NCBI GenBank assembly: GCA_902524655.1
Contig: CABZEG010000010.1
Location: 1 to 53,707, forward strand
From: an uncultured Alphaproteobacteria bacterium
GTDB taxonomy: Bacteria > Pseudomonadota > Alphaproteobacteria > Rhodobacterales > Rhodobacteraceae
Direction: 5' to 3'
DNA: 53,707 bases
The notes beneath the pieces were generated by a model, which saw only the letters and a program-made list of their open reading frames with translations, made no database searches and had not been told where the DNA came from. Positions 26,412-35,230 of the stretch are shown piece after piece. Numbering within the stretch: position 1 is the stretch's first letter; every line of letters begins with the position of its first letter. A program made the translations under genes and the position numbers.

Positions 26412-26517
26412 GGTCACTATGCTGTTTCCTGTGACCACCCCTATTTTTTTGTGAACAAAACTGTGAACAGAGGTGTCCAAAATAGGGCTAAGTTATTGAT
26501 ATATAAAGGGAAAGTAG
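26412..26517. repeat. Module right arm beside intact CAU tRNA
   Basis: These 106 bp directly downstream of the tRNA are repeated at 24074-24182. They carry TGTGACCA (26431-26438), TTTGTGAACA (26449-26458) and CTGTGAACAG (26461-26470), spaced words analogous in position to the TTGTCACCAA words beside tRNA-Asn. Positions 26313-26411 upstream of the cyclase start are AT-rich with no recognised feature. Confidence 0.7.
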
Positions 26518-26594
26518 TGGTAGGGGGTACAGGACTCGAACCTGTGACCAAAGCGTTATGAGCGCTCTGCTCTAACCAACTGAGCTAACCCCCC
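26518..26594 (-). tRNA. tRNA with CAU anticodon (elongator Met or Ile2)
   Basis: The reverse complement folds as a cloverleaf: acceptor GGGGGGT/ACCCCCT (first pair G-U), D arm GCTC...GAGC, anticodon stem GAGCG/CGCTT with loop CTCATAA, variable loop TGGTC, T arm ACAGG-TTCGAGT-CCTGT, discriminator A and encoded CCA. The anticodon stem lacks the GGG/CCC pairs of initiator tRNA. Whether it is elongator Met or the lysidine-modified Ile2 cannot be settled by eye. Its last 33 bases recur at 24183-24215. Confidence 0.95.
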
Positions 26595-26620
26595 AAAAAG
26601 GTCTTGCACTTACTCTCTTC

Positions 26621-26647
26621 ATTAAATTTGATTGTTTAGCTTGTCAA
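26621..26647 (-). promoter_or_regulatory. Possible promoter of the CAU tRNA
   Basis: On the minus strand TTGACA (26642-26647) is followed after 15 bp by TTTAAT (26621-26626), about 27 bp upstream of the tRNA 5' end. The -35 is perfect, the -10 is one base off consensus and the spacing is short. Confidence 0.45.
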
Positions 26648-26717
26648 GATCTAGAGTGTTTTATAGTTTATACAAATTAAGAGAATAAGCAGTAAAATAG
26701 TTTCAAAGAGATAATCT

Positions 26718-27749
26718 ATGACTAAAAAAGCGAAATCAATCACATACAAAGATACTGGTGTAGATGTTAATACGGGAAATGAATTCGTAAAAAAACTACC
26801 GTCTATTGTAAATTCTACATTCGATAAAAATGTTATTAACGGTATAGGAGATTTTGCTGCTCTTTACTCACTTGAAAACGAGGAGCTAAGGAACCCACTA
26901 TTAGTATCTGCTTGTGACGGTGTTGGAACAAAGATAAAACTGGCTATCGATACAAAAAACTATTCAGGCATTGGTCAAGACCTCGTCGCAATGAATATAA
27001 ATGACTTAATTTGCACAGGTGCTAAACCTCTTTTTTTTCTTGATTATTTATCAATGTCTAAATTGAACATTCTAGAACATTCAAAAGTCATAGAGAGTAT
27101 TGCATTAGCTTGTAAAAAAGCAAAAGTATCTCTTATTGGCGGAGAGACTGCAGAGATGCCTGGCATTTACTCCAAAAATGACTTTGATTTAGCAGGATTT
27201 GCTGTAGGTCTTGTTGACCGCTTAAAAAAATTGCCTAAAGAAATCAACCCTGGTGACTTAATTTATGGTCTACCATCTTCTGGTCCACATTCGAATGGAT
27301 TTACCCTAATAAGAAAGCTTTTAGAATTAGAGCCTAGAGATAAAGTAGCTGATCTTAAAAAATCTTTAATTACCGCAACTCGATTATATTCAGATTTCGC
27401 TCAAGACCCAGTAATATTGAACATTTGTTCAGGATTTGCTCACATCACAGGTGGTGGTATTGTAGACAATCTTCCAAGAATTTTCTCTAAAGACCTTACA
27501 GCAAAAATCCAATTGGATTCATGGGATATACCTATCTCCCTAAAGTGGGCCATCAAAAAGGCTCGGCTTTCACAAAACCAAGCGTTGCAAACATTTAATT
27601 GTGGAATAGGGTTTATAGCTGTCGTTCCTATAAATATGAGTAGGAAGTTTGAAATTCAAAGTAAAAAAATTAATGAGCCTGTTGTTAAAATCGGTGAAAT
27701 AATTCAAGGGAACCAATTAGAGTTCGAGGGCAACTTAAATATTGACTAG
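26718..27749 (+). CDS. purM: Phosphoribosylformylglycinamidine cyclo-ligase
   Basis: This 343-residue PurM (AIR synthetase) closes the imidazole ring in de novo purine synthesis (FGAM + ATP to AIR). Family motifs are present: SACDGVGTKIKLAI near residue 63, GQDLVAMNINDL near 86, GGETAEMPGIY near 142 and GPHSNGFTLIRKL near 188. Length is normal. Its end overlaps the purN start by 8 bp, so the two are translationally coupled. Confidence 0.97.
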   Translation: MTKKAKSITYKDTGVDVNTGNEFVKKLPSIVNSTFDKNVINGIGDFAALYSLENEELRNPLLVSACDGVGTKIKLAIDTKNYSGIGQDLVAMNINDLICTGAKPLFFLDYLSMSKLNILEHSKVIESIALACKKAKVSLIGGETAEMPGIYSKNDFDLAGFAVGLVDRLKKLPKEINPGDLIYGLPSSGPHSNGFTLIRKLLELEPRDKVADLKKSLITATRLYSDFAQDPVILNICSGFAHITGGGIVDNLPRIFSKDLTAKIQLDSWDIPISLKWAIKKARLSQNQALQTFNCGIGFIAVVPINMSRKFEIQSKKINEPVVKIGEIIQGNQLEFEGNLNID

Positions 27750-28377
27750 CTTTTACAGAAAAAAAAATGTGGCTATTTTTATTTCAGGAAGAGGGTCAAA
27801 CATGAGGGCTCTTATAGATGATATGAAAAATGAGAGGGATCATCCTGGTAATCCGAAACTTGTTGTTTCAAATAATGTAAATGCAGAAGGTCTTGTGTTC
27901 GCAGAACAAAACGCAATAGAAACTTTTGTAATTAATACAGAAACAAAGCAAGACGATTCAATTTTTGAAGAAAAAACATTGCAAGTTCTTAAGAGAAAAA
28001 ATATTGAAGTTATCTGTCTTGCTGGTTTTATGAAAATTTTATCAGAAAATTTCATAAAATCATTTTCAAAGCCCATTCTAAATATCCATCCTTCACTTTT
28101 ACCTTCCTTTCGAGGTTTAAATACTTACCAGAGAGCACTGAACGCTGGATGTTTAATACATGGCGCTACAGTGCACCAGATAACAAACAAAGTGGATCAA
28201 GGGCCCATATTGGGGCAAGCTATAATAGAAATAGCCGAACACAGTACTGCAAAGAAGATTGAAGAAGATTTGTTACCCCAAGAACATCTTTTATATAAAA
28301 CTGTTTTGAGAGAGTTTCTTAAGGAGAATGGTAAAAAAGTATTATTGACCGATACCCTGAAGGGACGTCAAAACTGA
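27742..28377 (+). CDS. purN: Phosphoribosylglycinamide formyltransferase
   Basis: A 211-residue PurN that formylates GAR using 10-formyl-tetrahydrofolate. [10 protein letters not shown] near residue 16 binds the substrate phosphate. The catalytic Asn and His are in [14 protein letters not shown], and the third catalytic residue is the Asp of [10 protein letters not shown]. Translation appears to begin at TTG 27742, inside the end of purM; no ATG lies close by. It overlaps ndk tail-to-tail by 10 bp. Confidence 0.96.
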   Translation: MTSFYRKKNVAIFISGRGSNMRALIDDMKNERDHPGNPKLVVSNNVNAEGLVFAEQNAIETFVINTETKQDDSIFEEKTLQVLKRKNIEVICLAGFMKILSENFIKSFSKPILNIHPSLLPSFRGLNTYQRALNAGCLIHGATVHQITNKVDQGPILGQAIIEIAEHSTAKKIEEDLLPQEHLLYKTVLREFLKENGKKVLLTDTLKGRQN

Positions 28378-28793
28378 AGAATCTCTAAACCTGAAAAGAA
28401 AAACCTTATTTCTTCTCTTGCAGTTTCGGAGGAGTCGGAGCCATGCGCTGAGTTTTCGGTCATCGATAATGCGAATTCCTTACGGATAGTTCCTGCTTCT
28501 GCCTGATCAGGGTTCGTTGCTCCCATGACTTCTCTATTAAGCTCTATAGCTCTGTTACCTTGAAGAACCTGGACAACGATTGGACCTGAAGACATGAATT
28601 CACATAGTTCGTCAAAAAACGGTCTGTCCCGGTGTATGTTGTAAAATGAGCCAGCTTGCTCTTTAGACAACCAAATTTTTTTTTGTGCTACTACTCTAAG
28701 CCCTTTTTCTTCAAACATAGCAATTATTTTACCAGTTAGGTCTCTCTTGACGGCATCCGGCTTAATGATCGAAAGAGTTTTTTCTACAGACAT
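28368..28793 (-). CDS. ndk: Nucleoside diphosphate kinase
   Basis: A 141-residue NDK that transfers the gamma-phosphate from ATP to other NDPs. The catalytic His is in NSAHGSDS (near residue 117), with KPDAVKR at 11-17 and RDRPFF near 55. Length is normal. It lies downstream of holC on the same strand, 60 bp away. Confidence 0.97.
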   Translation of the reverse strand: MSVEKTLSIIKPDAVKRDLTGKIIAMFEEKGLRVVAQKKIWLSKEQAGSFYNIHRDRPFFDELCEFMSSGPIVVQVLQGNRAIELNREVMGATNPDQAEAGTIRKEFALSMTENSAHGSDSSETAREEIRFFFSGLEILQF

Positions 28794-28853
28794 CTAAATG
28801 CTCCTTTTGTTACGGAATAGTTAAAACATTGGAGATTTAAAGTAAACTGTTTT

Positions 28854-29327
28854 CTAGCTTAAGTTTTGTAAGACCCATTTATTTGCTTTATTAACCCAGT
28901 ACTTGCAAACAACATTTTGAGAAACAAAATTCTTCCACATAATCCTAGCGTTTTCTTTTTCTTTATTTTCTTGGTTATCAAAAAAGTAGTACACATTAGA
29001 AAATTTTTGACAGACTTTGTCTTCAACCAAAACCCCATTCAAAGCAAGCAATGTATTATGTTTATGGTCTTTATCTATCTTACTAGTAATAAGTATTGGA
29101 TAAACTGAGACTTGATCCTCTTTCTCTAGTGAATGAGGAATAAACCCATCATCTCGGTATGCCCATAGAAAATTACCAATGATTTTAACATTTTCGTAAT
29201 CCCTACAACAAATTAGAATGGTGTTCCTCGATTTGTATAGTTTTTCTGTTAACCAGAAAGCGTCTGCGATAATGTCTCGCTGTGAAGAGTTATAAAAATA
29301 AGCTTTTTCCAGTTTGCCAATGCTCAT
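28854..29327 (-). CDS. holC: DNA polymerase III chi subunit
   Basis: A 157-residue HolC-like protein. The chi fold is visible in LTEKLYKSRNTILICCRDYENVKIIGNFLWAY, followed by FIPHSL and VYPILIT. It links the clamp loader to single-strand binding protein. The start abuts the pepA stop exactly, the usual alphaproteobacterial pepA-holC pair. The family is fast-evolving, so the assignment leans on context. Confidence 0.88.
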   Translation of the reverse strand: MSIGKLEKAYFYNSSQRDIIADAFWLTEKLYKSRNTILICCRDYENVKIIGNFLWAYRDDGFIPHSLEKEDQVSVYPILITSKIDKDHKHNTLLALNGVLVEDKVCQKFSNVYYFFDNQENKEKENARIMWKNFVSQNVVCKYWVNKANKWVLQNLS

Positions 29328-30806
29328 TTAAGAAAATTCCTGGAAATATTCGAAAAGAGCTACTACACCCCAAGCCGTAGCCCCTCTTTTGCTAAAAATA
29401 GTTTCCGTATTTTTAGCAACCCCAGCAATATCTAGATGAATCCATGGGATCCCCTTTTTGACAAAATTGTTTAGAAACATAGCAGCGATTATTGACGAGC
29501 CTTGTGATCCTCCGACATTAGTGATGTCAGCTGCACTGGTAGAAAGCTTATTTTTAAACTTTTTGTCCAGAGGCAATCTCCAAGCTTTTTCGTTAGATTT
29601 TTCACAAATAGATAAAAACTCATTGCAAAATTTGTCATCATTCGAAAATACTCCAGCATATTCTTTTCCAAGTGCAATTATAATGGATCCTGTCAATGTA
29701 GCTAGATCGATTATTCTTTTTGGCTTAAACTTAAGTTGAGAATACCAAAGCAAGTCACCTAGTAATAAACGTCCCTCGGCGTCTGTATTGTTAACTTGTA
29801 CCAAATCACCCTTAAGTGACTTTACTATATCGCCAGGCCTCATAGCATTTGGCCCTGGCATGTTTTCAACGAGACCAATCAAACCAACTAAATTTATTTT
29901 TAAGCTGGATAATGCTACCGATTTTAATACTCCTGCAACGACTGCGGCGCCAGCCATATCCATAGCCATATCAACCATGCCAGAAGAAGATTTTAATGAT
30001 AATCCTCCTGAATCAAAAACTACTCCCTTGCCTACAAGTACTGTTGGTTTGACCTCTCTTTTCCCACCTTCCCACTCTAATATCATAACTTTGGAAGGGC
30101 TCTCTGAGCCTCTGCCAACTGAAAAAAGCAAATTCATTCCTATCGCTTTGATATCTCTTTCGTTTAAAACCCTGATTTTTAGCCCTATTTTCTTCAAACT
30201 CTTCAATTCATTTTCGAATTCCTTGGTATTTAAAATGTTTGCAGGCAAATTAACCAAATCACGACACAAAAAAACTCCTTCAGCTAAAGCATCATTTTTA
30301 GCCAAATCTGATTTAGACAAGTTATACCCATCGTTTACAAAGAATGTAGTCTCAGCACACTTTTTTAAATGGTTACTATCTAATTTAAGCCTGTTGAAAG
30401 TATATGATCGCAACTGGATAGTTCTTGCTGTATAGGTTAAGGACTTGCTCATATTCCATATAATTGAAAGTGGTCTTTGATCTTTAAAGTCGCTAATTAC
30501 CGCCCCAAAATTATAAAGTTTTTTTTCATTAAAGGAATTTTGTACTTTTATAATCAATATACAATCCGGTTCAAGCGTAAGCGGATTATCAAGTGAAATA
30601 GATTTGTTTACAGGAAGGTTTTTGAAGGTTTTTTTACTAATAAATTTCTTTAAAAAGTCTGCCAATTTACTTTGCAAAGGCAACGTTTCATCAAGCGGTT
30701 CACTTTCATTCAAAAACAAAACAAACGGACTTTTCTGATAGTTAAGCTTAAAATTTTTTTTTTCTTTTACAAATATTTTATGAGGACTCATATATATCCT
30801 TTTCAT
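29328..30806 (-). CDS. pepA: Leucyl aminopeptidase
   Basis: A 492-residue M17 aminopeptidase. The signature NTDAEGRLLLGD is near residues 339-350, and the upstream metal and catalytic stretch is VGKGVVFDSGGLSLKSS near 260. It removes N-terminal residues from peptides in the cytoplasm using two metal ions. It is divergent from lptG (77 bp between starts) and immediately followed by holC. Both are standard in alphaproteobacteria. Confidence 0.97.
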   Translation of the reverse strand: MKRIYMSPHKIFVKEKKNFKLNYQKSPFVLFLNESEPLDETLPLQSKLADFLKKFISKKTFKNLPVNKSISLDNPLTLEPDCILIIKVQNSFNEKKLYNFGAVISDFKDQRPLSIIWNMSKSLTYTARTIQLRSYTFNRLKLDSNHLKKCAETTFFVNDGYNLSKSDLAKNDALAEGVFLCRDLVNLPANILNTKEFENELKSLKKIGLKIRVLNERDIKAIGMNLLFSVGRGSESPSKVMILEWEGGKREVKPTVLVGKGVVFDSGGLSLKSSSGMVDMAMDMAGAAVVAGVLKSVALSSLKINLVGLIGLVENMPGPNAMRPGDIVKSLKGDLVQVNNTDAEGRLLLGDLLWYSQLKFKPKRIIDLATLTGSIIIALGKEYAGVFSNDDKFCNEFLSICEKSNEKAWRLPLDKKFKNKLSTSAADITNVGGSQGSSIIAAMFLNNFVKKGIPWIHLDIAGVAKNTETIFSKRGATAWGVVALFEYFQEFS

Positions 30807-30883
30807 ACCCTTTAAAAGTTAGTTATTTATAAACAACATTATCTATTTTATCATGTCTATGAAATAATTTAACTAAAAACAAG

Positions 30884-31981
30884 ATGATAACAACAATCTA
30901 TATTTCTGTGAGATATCTTCAAAGTTTGGGCATATCTTTGCTAACAGTATTATTCTTTATTCTCTTAATTGACGGATCTGATCAACTCAACTTTTTTTCA
31001 ACTAATGGCCTTGATGCAAAAAAAGCAATATTGAATATTTTTTTAAGGATACCAATGCTAACGTTGGAAGCTATGGCTCTAATTATTATGATGAGTTCAA
31101 TACTGACCTTTTCTTGGCTATCTAATTCAAACGAAATCCCTATTTTAAAAGCCTCAGGAAAGTCAGCCTTCCGCATTTTATTACCAACGTTGGTTATTAC
31201 AATTTTAATTGGTTTGGTAGTAACCTTTATAGGTGGTCCCTTGGTTTCAGCATCAATGAGGGCCTCAGATACGGTGTTGGAAAAGTATAACCTAACTAAT
31301 AAAAACTCTTTTTCCGTAAGTGATAACGATATCTGGTTAAGAGATAAAAACGATACAATAGATATGGTTATCAAAGCCTCACAGATGAACTCAACTGCAA
31401 CAGTTTTTTATGATTTAATATTTTTTGAATTTTATGGACAGGAAAAGCTAAATAGAAAAATCAGAGCATCAAAGGCGATTTTAAGGGAAAAAGTTTGGGA
31501 ACTAACTGATGTAAAGGTTTTAGACAATAACCTTGAACCCGAAAAAAAATCAAAACCAATTATAACGAAACAACTTAATATTCCAACAAGCTTAACAAAT
31601 GAACAAATAACAGATAGCTTCGCAGACCCAAGAGTAATTAATATCTATTCAATAAAACAGTTCATTTCAAGATTAGAGGCATCAGGCTACTCTGCTAAAA
31701 GACACAAACTTTTTTTCCTAACTGAACTATCTAGGCCGATATTTTTTACGGCTATGTTACTCATTGTTGCAATGTTTTTACTGGGAACTGAAAGTAAACT
31801 TTCTAGAAGTATTCAAATTTTAATGTGTTTATTTATTGGCTTTTTATTATTCTCTGTTCAAAAGATTTTTGAGACATTTGCATTAACTGAACAAGTACCT
31901 CTGTCACTTGTTGCATTTGGCCCATCGACTTTTGCAATTTTAATTTTTTCAGGCATTCTATTACACATAGAAGATGGATAA
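30884..31981 (+). CDS. lptG: LPS export ABC permease, LptG-type (LptF/LptG family)
   Basis: A 365-residue YjgP/YjgQ-family permease of the LptB2FG complex, which extracts LPS from the inner membrane. Three N-terminal membrane segments, a periplasmic jellyroll domain (~residues 135-260) and three C-terminal segments are visible. The N-terminus with FILLIDGSDQL is LptG-like. In related genomes lptF and lptG are adjacent after pepA; here only one gene is present before lptD. The stop overlaps the lptD start by 8 bp. Confidence 0.88.
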   Translation: MITTIYISVRYLQSLGISLLTVLFFILLIDGSDQLNFFSTNGLDAKKAILNIFLRIPMLTLEAMALIIMMSSILTFSWLSNSNEIPILKASGKSAFRILLPTLVITILIGLVVTFIGGPLVSASMRASDTVLEKYNLTNKNSFSVSDNDIWLRDKNDTIDMVIKASQMNSTATVFYDLIFFEFYGQEKLNRKIRASKAILREKVWELTDVKVLDNNLEPEKKSKPIITKQLNIPTSLTNEQITDSFADPRVINIYSIKQFISRLEASGYSAKRHKLFFLTELSRPIFFTAMLLIVAMFLLGTESKLSRSIQILMCLFIGFLLFSVQKIFETFALTEQVPLSLVAFGPSTFAILIFSGILLHIEDG

Positions 31982-34082
31982 AATGAGCTTAACAAACATA
32001 AAAAAAATTTTGATCAGCATTATCTTATTCTTAACAATTAAAGAATTACAAGCTCAGGATTTCTCTATTGAAGCAGAGACCTTGATTTTTAATAGCTCTA
32101 GTAATATTTTCTCTGCCGAAGGAAGCGTGAAAATTAACTTTGCAAACGTTACAATCATGACGGAAAAACTAACCTTTAATAGAAATTCCGAAAAAATAAC
32201 ATTTGACGCTAGAGTTTTTATAAAAACTAATGATGGAATAAAAATTCTTAGTAACTTTGCTGAGATTGATAGGAAAACACGTTCGACAATTGCAAAAAAT
32301 GTAAAAGCACTAATTGACAAGAAGTTTCAAATAGCATCAGAAGAAATGAAAATCGAGGAAGAAAATACCGTTTTTAAAAATGCCATCGGCACACTATGCG
32401 AAATATGTATTGTAAATCCTAAACCTTCTTGGGTTTTAAAGTCAGAAAAACTAGTACATGACATTAAAACTAAAAAGCTTCACTTTTATAATACATGGCT
32501 AGAAATTTTTGGAGTTCCAATAATTTACACACCATATCTACAAACCCCAGAACCTGGGGTAACTCGAGCCTCTGGTCTTCTTGCACCGAGTTTTCTGAGT
32601 TCTGATTTGCTTGGGACAGGGGTAAGACAACCAATGTTCTTTACTTTGGGAAATAGCTCGGACCTCACTTTATCTCTAGTGAAAACATCTAAAATCAATC
32701 TTTTAATAGACAGCCAATATAGAAAATTGTTTAACCTAGGAAATTTAACATTGGAAACTGCCTTTTTGCCTTCAAGCGAAAATAACTCTATAAAGGGTTT
32801 TTTAAAAATAATAGGAAGTGCCAATTTAGACAAATCAACCATTTTAGACATTGATACAACATTCATAAGCGATACATCATTTTTAGGCAAATATGGATAC
32901 GATGACAGAGACAGATTTCTAAATTTGATTACCTTGGAAAAGTTTGCAAATAAAAGTTCTTTCAAAACTTCAATTTTGTATCATACGTCGCTCAGAGACA
33001 GTAACACAATCGAGCCACTGGTCTTACCCGATATGAGATATAGAAGATATAGAAAATTCAAAAAATTAGGGCTTTTGCTGCGTGAAAAATACTCTTTAGT
33101 CGGAATTTCGCGTCGAGAAGGTAATGGCTATGGTAGGTTATCGGGCGACATGGAGCTTAGCAGGACTTGGCAGTCTCCAAATGGACTTATTATGCGTGGC
33201 ATTGGAAATGTTCTTGCTTCTGCTTACCTTGAAAATCAATCAAACCCTGGAAGAGGATTGTTGAAAATTTATCCGTTAGCTGCTTTAGAATTTAAATACC
33301 CTCTTTTAAGAAGGCAAAGCAATAAATCTGAAGTGTTGATGCCAGTGGCACAGGTAGTTTACTCCACTGACTCTTCGTCTCCAAGAGATCCTATTGACGA
33401 AGATAGCTCAACAACAGAGTTCGATAGCACTACTCTGTTCAAAGTAAGAAAAATACCCGGAATAGACAGACAAGAAAAAGGTCTGAGATTGAACGCTGGA
33501 TTACAATATTTTTATGAATACAGCAATAATTATGAATACAGCGTAAGTCTTGGACAGGTTTATAGAAATAAAAACTCAGAAGATTTTTTACCATCTTCTG
33601 GCTTAAATGGTTACGAGTCGGATATTTTAGTATCAGGTAACATAAGTTTTGAGAATAATTTAGAAATTGATAGCAAACAGGTCTACAGCAAGAATTTTAC
33701 GCTAAAAAGGTCTGATACATCGCTTCGCCTTCTGAAGCCTCGTTACCAAATTAATACAGGTTTAATAAACTTAGTTTCAGATCCTTCCGAAGGAACCACT
33801 GCTGACTTAAAAGAATTAACACTTAATTTAAATTCTATTTTGACAAAAAATTGGTCTGGCAAAGTTGGTTTGAGGAGAAATATTGGTAATAATGAAAACG
33901 TTAATGCTTCTGTAGGTTTTAACTATCAAAATGAATGTATTGACATAGACTTATCTTTATCGAGAAGAAATACAACAAGCAGTCTATTACCGAAAGATTC
34001 TAGGATTGACTTAGTAGTAAATTTCGGAAACATTGGTTCGAAGTTCTACAATACAAAAGTATCCAAGTGTGTTATGCAATGA
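31974..34082 (+). CDS. lptD: LPS assembly outer membrane protein LptD
   Basis: A 702-residue LptD. A signal peptide (~1-27, ending LQAQ) is followed by an LptA-like domain with repeats such as GSVKINFANVTIMTEKL, then the large C-terminal beta-barrel from about residue 180 (GVTRASGLLAPSF is the family signature at its start). Cysteines occur as a CEIC pair near residue 142 and near the C-terminus (NECIDI, SKCVMQ), fitting the disulfides needed for LptD function. It inserts LPS into the outer leaflet with LptE. An alternative start is ATG 31983. Confidence 0.93.
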   Translation: MDKMSLTNIKKILISIILFLTIKELQAQDFSIEAETLIFNSSSNIFSAEGSVKINFANVTIMTEKLTFNRNSEKITFDARVFIKTNDGIKILSNFAEIDRKTRSTIAKNVKALIDKKFQIASEEMKIEEENTVFKNAIGTLCEICIVNPKPSWVLKSEKLVHDIKTKKLHFYNTWLEIFGVPIIYTPYLQTPEPGVTRASGLLAPSFLSSDLLGTGVRQPMFFTLGNSSDLTLSLVKTSKINLLIDSQYRKLFNLGNLTLETAFLPSSENNSIKGFLKIIGSANLDKSTILDIDTTFISDTSFLGKYGYDDRDRFLNLITLEKFANKSSFKTSILYHTSLRDSNTIEPLVLPDMRYRRYRKFKKLGLLLREKYSLVGISRREGNGYGRLSGDMELSRTWQSPNGLIMRGIGNVLASAYLENQSNPGRGLLKIYPLAALEFKYPLLRRQSNKSEVLMPVAQVVYSTDSSSPRDPIDEDSSTTEFDSTTLFKVRKIPGIDRQEKGLRLNAGLQYFYEYSNNYEYSVSLGQVYRNKNSEDFLPSSGLNGYESDILVSGNISFENNLEIDSKQVYSKNFTLKRSDTSLRLLKPRYQINTGLINLVSDPSEGTTADLKELTLNLNSILTKNWSGKVGLRRNIGNNENVNASVGFNYQNECIDIDLSLSRRNTTSSLLPKDSRIDLVVNFGNIGSKFYNTKVSKCVMQ

Positions 34083-35230
34083 ATATCATGATTAGGTGTA
34101 TAAAAAAAAACTTATATGTTATTTTAATTTTCTTATTCTTTTTGCCTATCTCGGGATTCTGCAGGTCCGATTTTATGGTCGCATATCTAGTAGATGATCA
34201 GATAATAAGTAATTATGATATTGAACAAGCTCGAAGGTTACATAACCTGTTGACAGATTCAAATATTAGTAAGCCCGAAATCGAAAAAATTGTGATTAGT
34301 GAAAAAATAAAGGAAATTTATGCACAAAGATTAAAAATAGCTAGTTCCGATGCAGAAATTGAGGCGCAAATAGATAGTTTTCTTAGATCAAACCAAATGA
34401 AAATGCAGGATTTTAGGTCTCTTGTAAGATCGAAAGGGATTGATATACAAACTTTTTTTAGTTTTGTAGAAGCAAACATCAGGTGGCAAAAAGTTCTGGA
34501 TAATAGGTTTGGGTATAAGATCAATAACCTTACAATGCAGGACGTTATTCCCTTAGTTTCAACTCCAGAAAAAATTGAAAAAGAGTATGAGTTCTCAGAA
34601 ATATTTATTTCATACAAACAATGGGACCCTCAAAGAGCAAAGCTTATTGCAAGCAGGTTAGAAATAGAGTTAAAAGCTGGCGCTAATTTCGCTAAAGCTG
34701 TTGAGAAATTTTCCTCTGCAGACTCAAAGTTGAATAACGGTAAAGTTGGCCCTATAAAAAAAAGTAGAATACCAAAACAATTCAGAGATGTTTTGAACAG
34801 ATTAAAAAAAAATGAGATTTCAAGCCCTTTAGAAATAGAAGGAGGCTTGATAATATTAAAACTTAATAGGACTCGTTCGTATAAGACTGTACGTGCACCA
34901 ATAGTGTCTGTAACATTTTCTGTTTCTAACGCTCCTTCAAATAGTGACGCAGTTTGTTCAGAGGAAAGAAAAATTAAGGGACCAGTTTTGCTATCAAAAG
35001 TAGACAAAAAAATTGGTAACATACTTTCAAAGCTGATGCCGGGAGAAAGTTATAAGCTTTCAGATGATAATGGACCAGTAAGCTTCGTAACACTTTGTGA
35101 TCGTTTTTTAAATAAAAAACAGGGTGGTGAATTAAATTTTGAAACTATTAAGAAAAATGAAGAAGCTCAACGACTTAGCAATGCATTAATGCTGGAGTTA
35201 AGAAGAAATACTACCGTAATCAAAAAGTGA
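34079..35230 (+). CDS. surA: SurA-like periplasmic chaperone / peptidyl-prolyl isomerase
   Basis: About 383 residues from ATG 34079, which overlaps the lptD stop as ATGA; a GTG at 34067 would add four residues. A signal peptide (IKKNLYVILIFLFFLPISGFC) is followed by the SurA N-terminal domain (VAYLVDDQIISNYDIEQ) and one parvulin-like domain (AGANFAKAVEKFSSADSKLN, IPKQFRDVLNRLKKNEIS). It helps outer-membrane proteins fold, including the LptD encoded just upstream. A single parvulin domain is usual in alphaproteobacteria. Confidence 0.9.
   Translation: MNIMIRCIKKNLYVILIFLFFLPISGFCRSDFMVAYLVDDQIISNYDIEQARRLHNLLTDSNISKPEIEKIVISEKIKEIYAQRLKIASSDAEIEAQIDSFLRSNQMKMQDFRSLVRSKGIDIQTFFSFVEANIRWQKVLDNRFGYKINNLTMQDVIPLVSTPEKIEKEYEFSEIFISYKQWDPQRAKLIASRLEIELKAGANFAKAVEKFSSADSKLNNGKVGPIKKSRIPKQFRDVLNRLKKNEISSPLEIEGGLIILKLNRTRSYKTVRAPIVSVTFSVSNAPSNSDAVCSEERKIKGPVLLSKVDKKIGNILSKLMPGESYKLSDDNGPVSFVTLCDRFLNKKQGGELNFETIKKNEEAQRLSNALMLELRRNTTVIKK

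Noticed and set aside
29788-30435. 215-codon frame antisense to pepA
   Set aside because: It is fully antisense to a well-conserved enzyme gene and has low-complexity composition typical of shadow frames.
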